Below are positions 8,446-18,856 of a stretch of 50,153 nucleotides of DNA, one piece after another. The number at the start of each line of letters is the position of its first letter. Positions within the stretch are counted from its first letter, which is position 1. The notes under the pieces are model-generated. The model saw nothing but the letters and a program-made list of their open reading frames with translations. It was not told the DNA's origin and did no database searches. The position numbers were made by a program, and so were the translations under genes. Source of the DNA: Gnetum montanum (lineage: Eukaryota; Streptophyta; Gnetopsida; Gnetales; Gnetaceae); contig MNCI01002085.1 of assembly GCA_015680685.1 (NCBI GenBank), positions 112,617-162,769 on the forward strand. The letters are read 5' to 3'.

Positions 8446-11126
8446 GGCCCTAGGCTACACGCCCATTAACGCGCGTGTGGGCACTATTGCCATGAGGGTT
8501 AGATTATCTCAACAATACGTTGTTCGTAGTTGCCCATGCACATACATTATTCTAGAACCCTCTCGGCACGGTGTATCAAGTGGCCAGGTAGGAATGTTAA
8601 ATTTGTCATTTTCCTTTCGCCATTTGGTGCTTGTTTCTTATTTTGACCCCTATTTGCTTAGAGACCGAAGACCAACCTAGATGGGACACTTATTGAAGAT
8701 GAAGGATTAGTTCTTGTTCGCATTGCTCTAGAAGCATTCATGATGGGCCCCACCCTTCGTGGGACCGTATTGGCTCAAACAAAGGGTTCGATGGTTCATT
8801 TCCATAAGCAGTTCTCTAGAGCATTTGCGATGTGCCAGGCTCGTGGGTGGCTTCATGAAGATTGGACTGACAACGGGCCAGTCTTCCCTTGTAACTTCGG
8901 CAGCACATCTAGATCTGCCACTAATAGTAAATGATAACATTTCCTAGATATGTTAGTGGATTTGTCCAATTGCTTTGATTTACACTGATACGACCATTTT
9001 AAATTGCTTTTACAGTTGATGTACCCTCTGGTGAGGATCCGGTGTCCACTGGACGAACCAAGACGACTTTGTCGATGAAGTTCGGAGGGGTGGCTAAGGC
9101 TCAGAAGTGGCTGCGTACTCATGCTCCTTCATCCCTCGCTTGCTGCCTGGATAACGCCGACCTCATGGAGCTTTTCATGACCCCGAGTCTTGACATTTCC
9201 ATTGGGGAGATGATTGGGATTGTGGACTCTTTTAATGAGTCGGTCTCATACTACAGCACCTGGATTAAGGGTGTGAAGGTAGTTTTCCATCTGTCGTCTA
9301 AGTTCTTTTCAAACCTATTTGGTGTACCGGTAGATGGTTTAAATGTAGTATTAGACAGAGCTCATAAAGATCTCCAGACGATTCGAGAGTTGAAAGATTG
9401 GCTAGGCGTGGCCAAGGGTACTAAGGGATTCCCGATTGCTTGTTCAGATGCCTGGTAAACAGGCCTCGCTCATTTAGTACTTTGTCATTTTCGTTTTTTT
9501 TATGACTTTCACCTCGATCGCTTACATGTTACTAATGTTCTTGGCTTGATTTGAAAACAGTGAGGAAGCAGACTCTGGAGACTATCACTGAGGAGGAGGA
9601 GACTAATACGGAGAAAAACAACGAAGAGGAACATACTGAGAAGAATCAGAGCAGGGGAACAGAGGAGTTAAGGGATAATACCATGGAAACAGAGCCATTA
9701 GATGATCAGGATGGTATCAACCAGATGTTTAGCAGCTTCCTAAAGGGAGACCTAGATCTGGGCGACCCCCCAGAGGGTGACAAGGAGCATGGTATGTTTT
9801 TCTCTTTATATCATTTCAATTTTGCCTGTCAGTCATCATTTTGTGGAATATATTTTTTTATTTTTTGCATTTTTTAGATGAAGGCAGCGAGACCAGGACG
9901 GTGCATTTGGATGTACCTATGAAGATGGTTCCCCTGGAGAGGACCGCTGAGGTTAGTTCCCGCACCCGTGAGCCACTTGCTTGGTCAGAGATGCCAAGAA
10001 AAATGGATTTTGTGGCTGGGCTCGTGGAGGAGGTCATTGAACGGATTCAGGAGGCCCACCCTGACATAGGTATATATTATCTAAAGGTTTGGAATTTCAC
10101 ATCTTGTTTGTATCATCCTAACATTCATATTTTTCATGTGGATAGGCGCTAAATTGAGATGGGATCCCTCTGAAAGTGTTAGCATAGAAAGTTTAACTGA
10201 ACTTTCCCCAGAAGTGGAACAGGTGCCAAGGCCTGTTTACGATGGAGTCGCAGAAGGTTTTGTGCACAATGCTAAGTCATTGTGGACTTGTAGGCACTCC
10301 ATTGAGTAGTTGTGGCTATAGATTTAGGAAAAAGAGAGGGAAGTCTCTGAGTTGTCGGTAGAGCGTGACGATCTGAAGGCTCGGTATGAGTTCGCCGTTG
10401 CCAGACTAAGCGGTGATCGCTCCTAGCAAACATCCGAGGTCACATACACTAGATATTGGAATCTATTGAATTGTCATGCATCGTTAACTCGGAGAATGGT
10501 GAAGCGCAAAGCCCAAATTGATCTCCTGAACCTCAAATGTCAGGATTGGAAAGCCTTTGCTTCCAAGGTTCGTAAGTGGGGTCAGGATGAGAAAACTCAC
10601 AAACATTACTACAAGAAGTCGCTAAAAGAGGTGTCTATTGAAAAGCAGCAACTAGAGATGTTTGTAGAGGGTTTGGGTTTGCGTTCCGCCTTCGATACTT
10701 TTGCTTAGAATATAATTGTGGAAATGGAGTCGCCTACAAGGGTGATTACAATTGCTTCTGGGGAAGTGTCGGTTGGCGAATTCCCTCTGAAACGTCCCAC
10801 CTGGTCAGCCGTCGACAAAGGAAAAACTTTGGCAGACGTTGACTTAGGCCTGGATGAGACAGATTGGGCCAGTGTTTCAAAGGAAGAGATCCTTCGTCGG
10901 CTGGAGTTTGGCTTAGAGGGACCTCCTATGGTAAGCGTTTTGTCCTTAGGAAATTTACTAAATAATGTTTAAAACTTTGACATTCACCTATTCTTATGTT
11001 GGTTGTTCTTTTTGGTATTTTCAGGGTGAAGGTGGCGATGATGCTCAAGAAGCTGGCCCCAGTGGAGTAAGGGCCTCTGATGCTGGTGGATCTAAAGGGG
11101 GTGATCCTTCCATCCCGGATGCTTAG
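8446..11126 (+). pseudogene. Multi-exon antisense gene inside the retrotransposon
   Basis: This reads opposite to gag-pol. Proposed exons are about 8446-8587, 8662-8926, 9016-9454, 9565-9791, 9878-10069, 10146-10930 and 11025-11126, separated by GT-AG introns of 74-110 bp. The phases of the last six match exactly and give 2010 nt ending in a TAG at 11124. The product would hold a region with a HEDWTDNGPVFPCNF segment, an unrecognised domain (exon 9016-9454), a Glu-rich stretch (TEEEETNTEKNNEEEHTEK), a charged coiled coil (exon 10146-10930) and a Gly-rich tail. I do not recognise the family beyond the FCP1-like start. Five internal stops (10307, 10319, 10325, 10424, 10706) are all TAG where CAG would restore Gln, so it is now a pseudogene. 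Its promoter may lie in the palindrome cluster just upstream. Confidence 0.72.
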
Positions 11127-11402
11127 GATTTTTGTTTTTTGGTTTTTAAGTTTTTATTATTTTTGACTCGAACTTGTACAGGAATTGTAACTTGAAAATT
11201 TTGAGATTGGTGAAAACGGTTGACACTTGTAATTATACAGCATTGCATGTAAGAAAACTTTTTTTGTTGATTTTGACTTCAATTGTGAACACGATGCAGC
11301 AATGAAAATGTTTTGGCTTGTTTTTCTGTTTTGTTTTAAACGTAAGGCAGAGATGTAATTGTAAATGCTGAACAGAAAGGGGTACAAAATATACGTGTAT
11401 GA
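11127..11402. other. 3' flank of antisense gene
   Basis: AT-rich sequence after the antisense gene's stop, with several T-rich runs. It probably holds that gene's 3' untranslated region. The short minus-strand frame here has no recognisable motif. Confidence 0.4.
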
Positions 11403-11640
11403 ACTAGTTTAAGGGCATTTCGGGCCCCAGTCATAAACGAGGAATATTTCGAATGACACGGGCGATTTTTTTTGTTGACCGATCATTGCTGACCATGACT
11501 AGTTTTGTGTCTTTGCGGATGTGATAGTTTAATGTCATTTCGGACAGGAAGTGTGGTTTAAAAATAATAATTTTTTTTTGATTTATCGTAGTTTAGTGTC
11601 ATTTCGGACGGATGGTAGTTTAACGTCGTTTCGGACTGAG
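11403..11640. repeat. AGTTTA array, protease-side copy
   Basis: Five diverged units, the clearest being TAGTTTAATGTCATTTCGGAC (11525-11545) and two near copies at about 11588-11635. The array runs into the end of the protease frame, whose last residues (SVRNDVKLPSVRNDTKLR) are simply the translated repeat. Confidence 0.75.
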
Positions 11641-12735
11641 AGTATCGATATTATTGTAATAATTTTTTGATTTTTCTTCTTTTTAATATTAGGTGATATG
11701 TCAACTGGGATGATTCTGTATTCAGCGTCCCCTTCACTGATTACGTTAAATGGTAATTCAGCCCAAGGGACATCTGATGGAATGGCTTCCGTGTCAGTGT
11801 TTTCAGATGTTTCGATAGTTGACGGGGGTTCTGTGTTATTTTCCATTTGAGACGTTGTATGTATAGCGTCAGACGCAGGTGTTTCTATTTCAGGAGGCTT
11901 TTGTTCTATGTTCGCAGGCTTATTGCTTACCAGTGGGTGCACATTTTTATTGTTTCGTTTAGGCTCCTCAAGTTCGACCTCTGATCCTTGGTCCATGTCT
12001 ACATGTGACGAGATAATGGGCGTAGCGGTCTCCTCGTGTATGATGAATTCACTGCCTTCATAAGGGAGGTGGATCTCCTGGTGTACAGGGGAGGAGACAG
12101 CTCTCAGTTGGGCCAACCAGGGTCTTTCTAATATCAGGTTGAACCCTGGCATCTCATCGACTACTAGGAATTCGGCAGATGTAGGGAACTGGTCCCCCGC
12201 TATGAAATCTAAGGTCATGGTACCTTTTACCATTACGCGTGACCCGCTGAATGACTTTAAACATGTAGTCGCGGTTGGTTTAATTAATTCAGTAAGCCCA
12301 AATTGTTCGACGATGGGATATGGTACAACATTTGTTGCAGCTCCATCGTCTACGTGGACCCTATGTATCTTAAACTGGTTGATACGTATCGTTATGAACA
12401 TGGGGGCTGTTGTTATTTCCCCTATTTTCTTGTCCACCTTAATGTTGTCATCATGGAAGCTCAAGGGTTTAGGAGTGGTCCCGTGAGATGAGTACATTAC
12501 CGCATGGATGGCGGGTTCGTTCGGGGGCAAGTCTTTGCTTACCAAGATCGACATTAACATGCGTACTAAAGCTTCTTGATGTGTTTGGGATGTTAGCACC
12601 AAATCATACAAGCTCAACAAAGTGTTCTTTTACTTCAATGCTTGGGTGACTTGTGTCAAGGCCGTTGCTAAATCTTTGCTGTTTGGAGCATTTTTATCAA
12701 TGATAACTGGGTCCATTGGGCCCAACAGTTTTATT
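11641..12735 (-). pseudogene. Retropepsin (aspartic protease) region of gag-pol
   Basis: This enzyme would cut the gag-pol polyprotein during particle maturation. The minus-strand frame has the catalytic motif VHVDDGAATNVV (family form D-S/T-G-A) and, about 80 residues on, FNLILERPWL, where the family has ILGRPWL; Gly to Glu there would harm the flap-facing loop. The tail is acidic and Pro/Thr-rich and ends at SEGDAEYRIIPVDISP before running into the array. It is joined to gag by a frame change near 12735. A TAA near 12622 interrupts the stretch between that point and the catalytic domain. The next pol domain (RT) is 4.7 kb away. Confidence 0.85.
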
Positions 12736-12892
12736 TCATGTTTTGTTGGTTTGTCATTTTTGCTTGGAGCTGTCGTTTCAAGCGGTTCATTTTTTCAGAT
12801 GATTTGTCTTCATTATCTACGTCCGATTGGTTGTTATGCGATGACATGGGCACACAGTTGAGTGGCATGGGCTTAGGGGGCCCTAGGGCTAA

Positions 12893-13440
12893 TCATTGGC
12901 GTTCCTTCTCCACACGTTCATGTGTAAGCCTGTCTGCTAGGCGTTCTCGTGTGTGGCATGGAGGTGGGGTTGGTCTTGGTGCCTTGGGCCGCCCTGGGAT
13001 TCGCACCACATACGGAGCTAGGTGGGGTTGCGGTTGTGACGCTGAATGTGGCTGGATAGAAGGCGGCCCAGGGACCCAAATGACGTAGGGGTCGGGTTGG
13101 CCTGGCACTCGTGAGATGGAGTTTTGGTAGTCATTAGGGGTTTCGGGCATCCTAACGACATAGGGAGTTGGTTTTGGTGGAAGTTGGACCTCCGCTATTG
13201 CGACCACAGGTGGTACCCGGACTACGAAAGGGGTAGGCCGAGTGTGAGGGGTTGATGCACTTGAGGGGATAACGGGAGGGACACGCACTACGTATGGTTT
13301 GCTCCGTGTCATGGTGTTAGGCGCGGGTGTGGCCGAAGGTACTCGGATGACATATGGTTGCTGCGGAGTAAGTGGTGGTTGAGACGCAAATGTGGAGACA
13401 GTGGGAGGAATCCGAACTATGAAGGGCCTACCAAGTGTTT
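12893..13440 (-). pseudogene. Gag-protease linker with seven PYVVRVP repeats
   Basis: The frame is the same as gag. It contains seven degenerate copies of the heptapeptide PYVVRVP (variants PFIVRIP, PYVIRVP, PYVVRVP, PFVVRVP, PYVVRMP, PYVIWVP, PYVVRIP) centred near 13420, 13350, 13290, 13225, 13157, 13083 and 13007. They are spaced 60-76 bp apart by Pro/Ser/Thr-rich spacers. I do not know a family with this motif. The stretch ends with a TGA near 12890 after an Arg/Glu-rich helix (ERLADRLTHERVEKERQ). Confidence 0.75.
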
Positions 13441-15813
13441 CCTCTTTATGCTAGGGGTAAACGGTGTTGATGTCAAGTATCTCGGAGTCCTCATCGAAGC
13501 ATATTGTACTAATGACGTATGGCGCCTCGTTGGCGTTCAGAGGGTCTTTATATACCCCCATGGCCTGATTCTGCGGTTGGATCGGGTTGGCCTCGTCAAA
13601 AGTGATTTGGCCTTCATCAATCATCCGCTGAATATCCTATTTCAAGGTGAAACAGTAATCCATGCCGTGTCCATTTCGTTGATGGTAGTCGCAAAAGCGA
13701 TCCATTCTGAAGCCTTTGGGTATGGGAGGCTCATCTGGCGTTGATAAACTTAGGTTCTGAATGAGTTGGTAGAACTGGTCATGTCTCTGGATGGCTGTAG
13801 GGGATAACTGTTTATGTTTCATCAGCCCAGCCTTTAGGAGTTGATCGAAGAGCTGGGAAGGCTTCATTGGCAGAGGCGTGTATTGCGAGGGCTCTTTCCT
13901 CTCAAAGTTTCGTGTACGGTTTGTTGTTGGGTTTTGTAATGATGATGACTCTTGCGCGGTTGTGGGAGTTCTTTTATTATAGTTAGTGGGGGCCACGAGT
14001 GGTTTGTTTTGTTGTTGCACCCCTGCTATCACCACTATGGTTGCCTTAGCCTTCTCTTTATCTTTTTTGGTGTGTTGATTCTTGAAGGTTAGGTATGCAG
14101 GGTCATGGTTGTTTTGGGCCGCTTCTTCTATGTTTTTAATTTGTACAAATGCTTGGTTAAGGTCAAGCGCGTTAAGGTAATATAGCTTGGATTTAAAGAA
14201 ATCGTTAACTGCCCCCTTGAAAATTGTGAGCAAGTATGTTTGGGATATCGGCTGGTGCAACTCGTTAAGGACGGCGCTCCACCTCTGAATAAATTTCTGT
14301 ACAGGTTCAAGCGGTGCTTGCTTAACCTGTGTGAGGCTATCTAGGGTGGCCTCAGGTTTTAAGTTGTACTTAAACCGAGTCACAAACTAGCGTAATAAGT
14401 CTTCTAAGGAGAAGAAGGAATTCCTTGACAGGGCCCGATACCAATCAAGTGCCCTCCCTGCGAGGGACATGGGGAACACTCGGAGAATGGAATGGCGCCA
14501 TGCCTGGAGCAGCACGCATTCTAGCCTAAATGTTATCAAGTGTGCATTGGGGTCTGTCTCCCCATTGTATTTAGTTAGTGTTGGTAAGGAAACACCTTTG
14601 GGCAAGGTTAAGGGTGGGACAGATGAGCTGATGGGGTCATCTTGGTAGAAATCTACTACCTTCAGCTCCCCGTCGGCGGCTGTTTTGAGGCATTTCACCT
14701 TGTCAGCTAGTTCTTGCATCAGTTTCTTGGCATCTGCCCAATCTCGGGCACTCGGTAACATGGCTGCTTGAGGTTGTGCTAAGTTATACGGGTTAGACTG
14801 TTGGACGGTGGGTTGAAAGGCCAAAAGTTGCGCGGTCGGGGGTTGTACTTGTGGCACGTGATAGGGGAAACGTTGTGGTTGCTGTGGTGGTGGCTATACT
14901 GGCGGAATATTGGCTGGTTGAACCATATGTGGTGGTATGTTATAGTGAGGAGGTTGATGTTGCTGCGGTTGAGCGCCTATCGTTACCTGTGGTATAACTA
15001 CGTTTTGCGGAGAGACCCCCTGTTGGGTTACGGTGGTAGAAGGGGCTGTATGCGTTTGAATGTGCGGGATGTAGTGGGCGGATGTGGATGTCGGTATCAC
15101 ATGTGGCATCCCTATCACTCGGGGTGGGAGTGTCACTCCCACGTTATCATGAGGGGGTGGTGCTTGGGAAGATGGGCCAGTCGCTTCCTCGGGGATGATG
15201 GCGAGAGGGAGTGTGCTGAATTGCGGATCAGTTGGAGGCGACACATGAGAAAATGAGGATGTGTGCGATGGAGGAATTTGTGTATGGGTTAGTCTGAGGG
15301 GTTGGAGGGGCATGATCTCCCCTGTGTCTAGATGAAAAATTGGATTAGCGTGTGCTTGCGGGCTGAGAGTGTGGTAGGAGTCCTTGTGTTCTGATTGAGC
15401 GGTGAAGTCGTCCTCTTCCTCTAGTTGGGTTTCTAGCGCACGCTGACCTAGCATGTGGCTCCTTTGCAGGAGGAGCCGTGTGCTGAGTTCCGAGTACTAC
15501 TCTGGAACTAGGATTACATCATATGGGGAAGGGGTGAACTCATGTCCTCCCCTATAAAAGAATTCGAACTATCTCTTTACCTCCAGTTCGGCCTGGTCTA
15601 CAGCTAGGCCAGCTTGTATCTTAATGCATATAAAATTATACTGATCCTGGGTTATGATGTCGGAGGCTGGGTCTCTCCCTTGCAACCTTAGGGACCGGTG
15701 GGGCCCTTGATGGGTTGTACTCCCAGGTGTTGCATGACGGGCTGTTGGACAGCCATGGTGTCCATGACGTCTGTTACTTGAGCCATTGCACCGGTAGTGT
15801 TCACAGGGTTCAT
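13441..15813 (-). pseudogene. Gag of Tat-like element
   Basis: Gag forms the particle and packages RNA. On the minus strand a candidate start is ATG at 15811-15813, then a frame change near 15690. From about 15680 the frame runs on through 15454 and 14857, into the capsid (Retrotrans_gag-like, with RALDWYRALSRNSFFSLEDL) and on to 13640. A zinc knuckle of form CX2HX4HX4C (FCDYHQRNGHGMDYC) follows, the His variant I associate with Tat gag. The N-terminal half is Pro/Gln/His-rich. In-frame stops at 15566-15568, near 15512, 14891-14893, 14384-14386, 13637-13639 and 13451-13453 are all TAG, several clearly at Gln codons. Without them this would be one long frame into the linker. Confidence 0.85.
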
Positions 15814-15840
15814 GATGAATTGTTAAGGGTGTGACACTGT

Positions 15841-16330
15841 CTAGAGTGAAATTGACGTACTGCGTAGCGTACGGCGTATACGCTTCAGCTGACAGCGTAT
15901 ACAACGTATACGTGGCGTAGACGGGTAGCATAGACGGTTGACGTAGACGAGTCTACGGCGTAAGTGGCTCAGCGTATACGCTAGACAGCGTATAAAGCGT
16001 AAAGGTACAACGTAGAAAGGGGTACAGCGTAAAAGCAGGTAGTGTAAACAAGGCTTAGCGTAAAAAAGACTCAACATAAAAATGGCTCAGCGTAAACAAG
16101 ACAGTGTAAAAAAAGGCTCAGCGTAAAACGATGCATAGCATAAAAACAAGGCGGCGTACGATTTTCTGAGGAAATTTTTAAGAAGGGAAGCGTAAATACT
16201 GAACAGCGTAGATGTTGGACAGTTAGCAGACTGGGTTTTTAGACTGGGCTGTGTGGATGCTAAGAGGGTGTCAGTGGGAATTGGCAGCGTAAACGCTGAT
16301 CAGCGTAGATGCTGGAAGCGTGCAGGTGCG
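15841..16330. repeat. Leader repeat cluster (GCGTATACGC and AGCGTAAA)
   Basis: This lies between gag and the primer binding site. It has two exact palindromes (15874, 15972) and, to about 16180, a run of AGCGTAAA-like octamers every 15-25 bp. The repeats continue thinly up to the primer binding site. The sequence is part of the transcribed leader. Confidence 0.7.
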
Positions 16331-16344
16331 GTTTTAGGTGGAGG

Positions 16345-16362
16345 CCCTCCTTCTAGCGCCAA
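16345..16362 (-). other. Primer binding site of Tat-like element
   Basis: On the minus strand it reads TTGGCGCTAGAAGGAGGG, four bases after the LTR end. The TGG start fits pairing with a tRNA CCA end. I cannot name the tRNA with certainty. Confidence 0.75.
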
Positions 16363-16366
16363 TTTC

Positions 16367-17535
16367 TGTACCGCCTAAAATTGTCGATCTTTGGCTGGAA
16401 GGGAACAGAGACCGTGGGATCGTAGGACGAGAACAGAAGTCCCTGCCTTTGCCTGAGGGTGAGCTGGAATGCACGAAGGTAGAGTACCTTGGGTGGTCTA
16501 CACGCGGATCAGACAAGGATTTCCTCGTGCGTATGCAAAGTGCTATATGTTGGGTTATCCGTAAATGACGTCGCGAGCGTAAACAAAACGTAAATAGCAT
16601 AAACAAATGCGAATGGAGCTGAGGTGTAAATGCGCGTAAACAGAATGCGTGTGCCAAATTGACATAAAAATGTAAACAGAATGCGGCAAATGTAACAATG
16701 ATATTACAGGATGAGAATAGAGTGCACCGGTCTAACGCAGTTGTGGCAAAGCACAAGGTGGACGAAAAGCCTCGATGGATGGGGGGGCAGCAAGCTGGTT
16801 TATGCTATACGCACGGCGTAGGGACTGTGCGCAGCGTACAGGTTTTCCAGTGTAAGAGGGTTTTGAGCTCTGGTGCACAACGTAATTGCTTTTGGGTATG
16901 CTCTCGGATTTTTGCCAACCGTCTCAGCGAAGTGGAAAAATGGGGTTTTTATACTGGTTGTTACGCTAGACTCGGGTTAGGAGACATGTGGCGCATTGAC
17001 CGGGTGCATACAATTTACAAATGTACAACATATTACATCGGCTGGGCGTATACGCAGGGTGTATACGCTACATCAGGCTGGCATATACGCTGGACGTGCG
17101 GGGCGTGTGAACTTGGGTGGAGATGCCATGGACGCTGGGCGTACATGCTGACAATGGCTGGGCATATACGCCGGGTGTATATGCTGACGGCTGCCGACTT
17201 GCTTCAATTCTTGCTCTTCGGTGTTGTCTTCATTCTGTCATTGAGACTTCATCGTCGGGCGTGTGCATCTATGGTATTTGCCGAGCGTATAGGTGTGGCG
17301 TGTATATCGGGCGTGTACATCAGATATCTGTGCTGGGTGTGTACGCTGGGGATGCTGGGCGTATACGCTGTTGATGCTGGGCGTATACGCTGATACTGCA
17401 CACTTAGCGAAAATTAAGCCTCTTGATTCCCAAAGTTGCGCTGTGTGATACCAAATGTAGCCGTGGTTGCTCGTGGGTCCCAAGGACCTGCTTCTTGCCG
17501 AGGAAGTACCAAGCTCAAAATTTTGTGGTGTTTCA
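16367..17535 (-). repeat. 5' LTR of Tat-like element
   Basis: About 1169 bp, and the transcription start side of the element. U3 holds three exact GCGTATACGC copies (17046, 17359, 17381) among many variants. R/U5 follow the TATA box. The boundaries TG..CA match the left copy. Confidence 0.92.
16946..16953 (-). promoter_or_regulatory. TATA box for gag-pol transcription
   Basis: TATAAAAA on the minus strand inside the 5' LTR, with the palindrome-rich U3 upstream. The same octamer is kept in the other LTR at 1426-1433. Confidence 0.7.
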
Positions 17536-17540
17536 TGACC
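17536..17540. repeat. Right target-site duplication of Tat-like element
   Basis: TGACC, pairing with TGACT at 842-846. Confidence 0.7.
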
Positions 17541-18339
17541 TAGTATGGAAAATGAGTTAAGAAATTAAATGCCTAAAGCACAAATTTTTGCGTCTACAAA
17601 GAAAACAAGCATGAAACAACAAGTTTAAATTGCTATAGTTCATGGATAGTAAAAGATAGAAACTAAGAAACAACATGTGAAGTGGAGGGATTTCTCTGAC
17701 TACAATCTAACTTTAAGTTTGACACCATTTTCCTTAGTTTAACCTTAGACTTGACATTGGTTTGAATCCCTCCAATGGGATCCACCCACATGGCATTTCA
17801 GCATTTGTCACTGTTGGATCTTGATGATGTGGCACACCAATTCATCCATAAAATTTTTGTTGGGTTTCTTTTTATGAAGCCCATAGCATAATGGGATGGG
17901 TATTATTATTGTCTTTTAAGCTTAAGGTACTCATGGCATGTAAATTTTTGAAACCATTGTTAAAGGCTACTATTGAAACTAAATTTTTTATGTTCAAGGG
18001 CCTATGGCTAGGAAGGTTCAAAAATAGGGAGGGCTTACCATTGATAATAACTAGTTTTATAATTATTTAGGATGACTCTAACTATCACTATTTATACATT
18101 AAAAAGTATTTATGTCATAATTTTTGAGGTTACTTTACTTTATCTATAACACCACCATAGATGATTTGCATGGTGAGAAAACCCATATGATTTTTTGTTT
18201 TCATTTCATGGAATCAAAAACTATTAATCATGGCCCTGTGCCTAGCATGGGAGATGTTAGCATCAACAATTTTCAAATGAAAAGAAAGGAAGTAGGCAAA
18301 GCAAACTTATCTTTAAGAATGACTTCATTGATGCTTAGT
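17541..18339. other. Interval without recognised gene
   Basis: AT-rich sequence between the Tat-like element and the LINE remnant. No motif, RNA gene or LTR end was recognised. The right part may be the C-terminal tail of the same LINE remnant. Confidence 0.4.
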
Positions 18340-18800
18340 TGAAAGTTATAAATTTTGGATGTCCATTTCTAAGTATGTTGAGTAAGAGGGTATTCAAGAA
18401 AAACATGAGAAAATGAGTTTCCATTTCTACAAAGAGGACATTGAGGAGAAGAATTTTTCATATGTTTAAGACAAGTGTCGATAGAAAGACCTTGATAAAT
18501 AAGACACCATAAATAGCATAAATTTAAGAAAATATCACACTCTAAATATCTTTCATTTTCCTCATCTAAAAGTCCAATGATAATTGCATTTTCTAGGCCT
18601 TACTAAATTTTTTATGCATAACATCATTCTTTGTAATAATTTCATAACTTTCAAATTAAAAGGAAAAATAGATTTTCCATCCTTCCATAAAATATTTAGA
18701 AAAGCTTGATGCAAATTATTGTCAATTTTAAATAAATTATCAATATTAGAAATTAAATTTTCAAAATTGTTTTTCCTCTTTGTATTCAAAACATAAAGGC
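18340..18800 (-). pseudogene. LINE remnant: zinc-binding tail of non-LTR reverse transcriptase
   Basis: On the minus strand, about 18560-18360 reads LNLCYLWCLIYQGLSIDTCL followed by a zinc-type motif, CPLCRNGNSFSHVFLEYPL. This resembles the zf-RVT domain at the C-terminus of plant LINE ORF2 proteins (CxLC..E...H.F..CP, with the last Cys here Tyr). Upstream pieces such as ILWKDG fit the same region. It is broken by stops and frame changes, and copy A's LTR cuts into its right side at 18857. It is too short to assign a LINE family. Confidence 0.5.
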
Positions 18801-18856
18801 TAGAAGCTTCATTTCAAGTAATCCATTTATGATGCATATGTAGAAAAAAGCTGTAA

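Larger units (their letters stand above)
847..17535 (-). mobile_element. Tat/Ogre-like Ty3-gypsy LTR retrotransposon with antisense gene
   Basis: A complete-length but decayed element of about 16.7 kb, read right to left. The order on the minus strand is 5' LTR, primer binding site, leader, gag, protease, a block of about 4.7 kb with an antisense gene, RT with RNase H, a second RNase H, integrase, 3' untranslated region, polypurine tract, 3' LTR. The LTRs run TG..CA and 5-bp near-identical target repeats flank them. A second RNase H of archaeal type between the first RNase H and integrase is a known mark of the Tat lineage. A large non-coding insert between protease and RT is known in Ogre elements, where it is spliced. 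Both LTR copies look roughly 90% identical by eye, and differences are mostly transitions, so the insertion is not recent. No chromodomain or envelope gene was seen. Confidence 0.9.

Noticed and set aside
10307-10708. Amber (TAG) codons might be recoded as glutamine rather than being stops
   Set aside because: The same TAG excess occurs in two unrelated element families with frameshifts, TGA and TAA codons and lost catalytic residues. Decay by C-to-T change explains all of it; no suppressor tRNA is seen.
12725-12745. Programmed frameshift between gag and protease
   Set aside because: The frame change near 12735 is real, but there is no clear slippery heptamer with a downstream stem, and other indels in the element show ordinary decay.
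15569-15813. Separate small ORF upstream of gag
   Set aside because: Its frame matches gag, and only TAG codons lie between them, so it is better read as the gag N-terminus, with a frame change near 15690.
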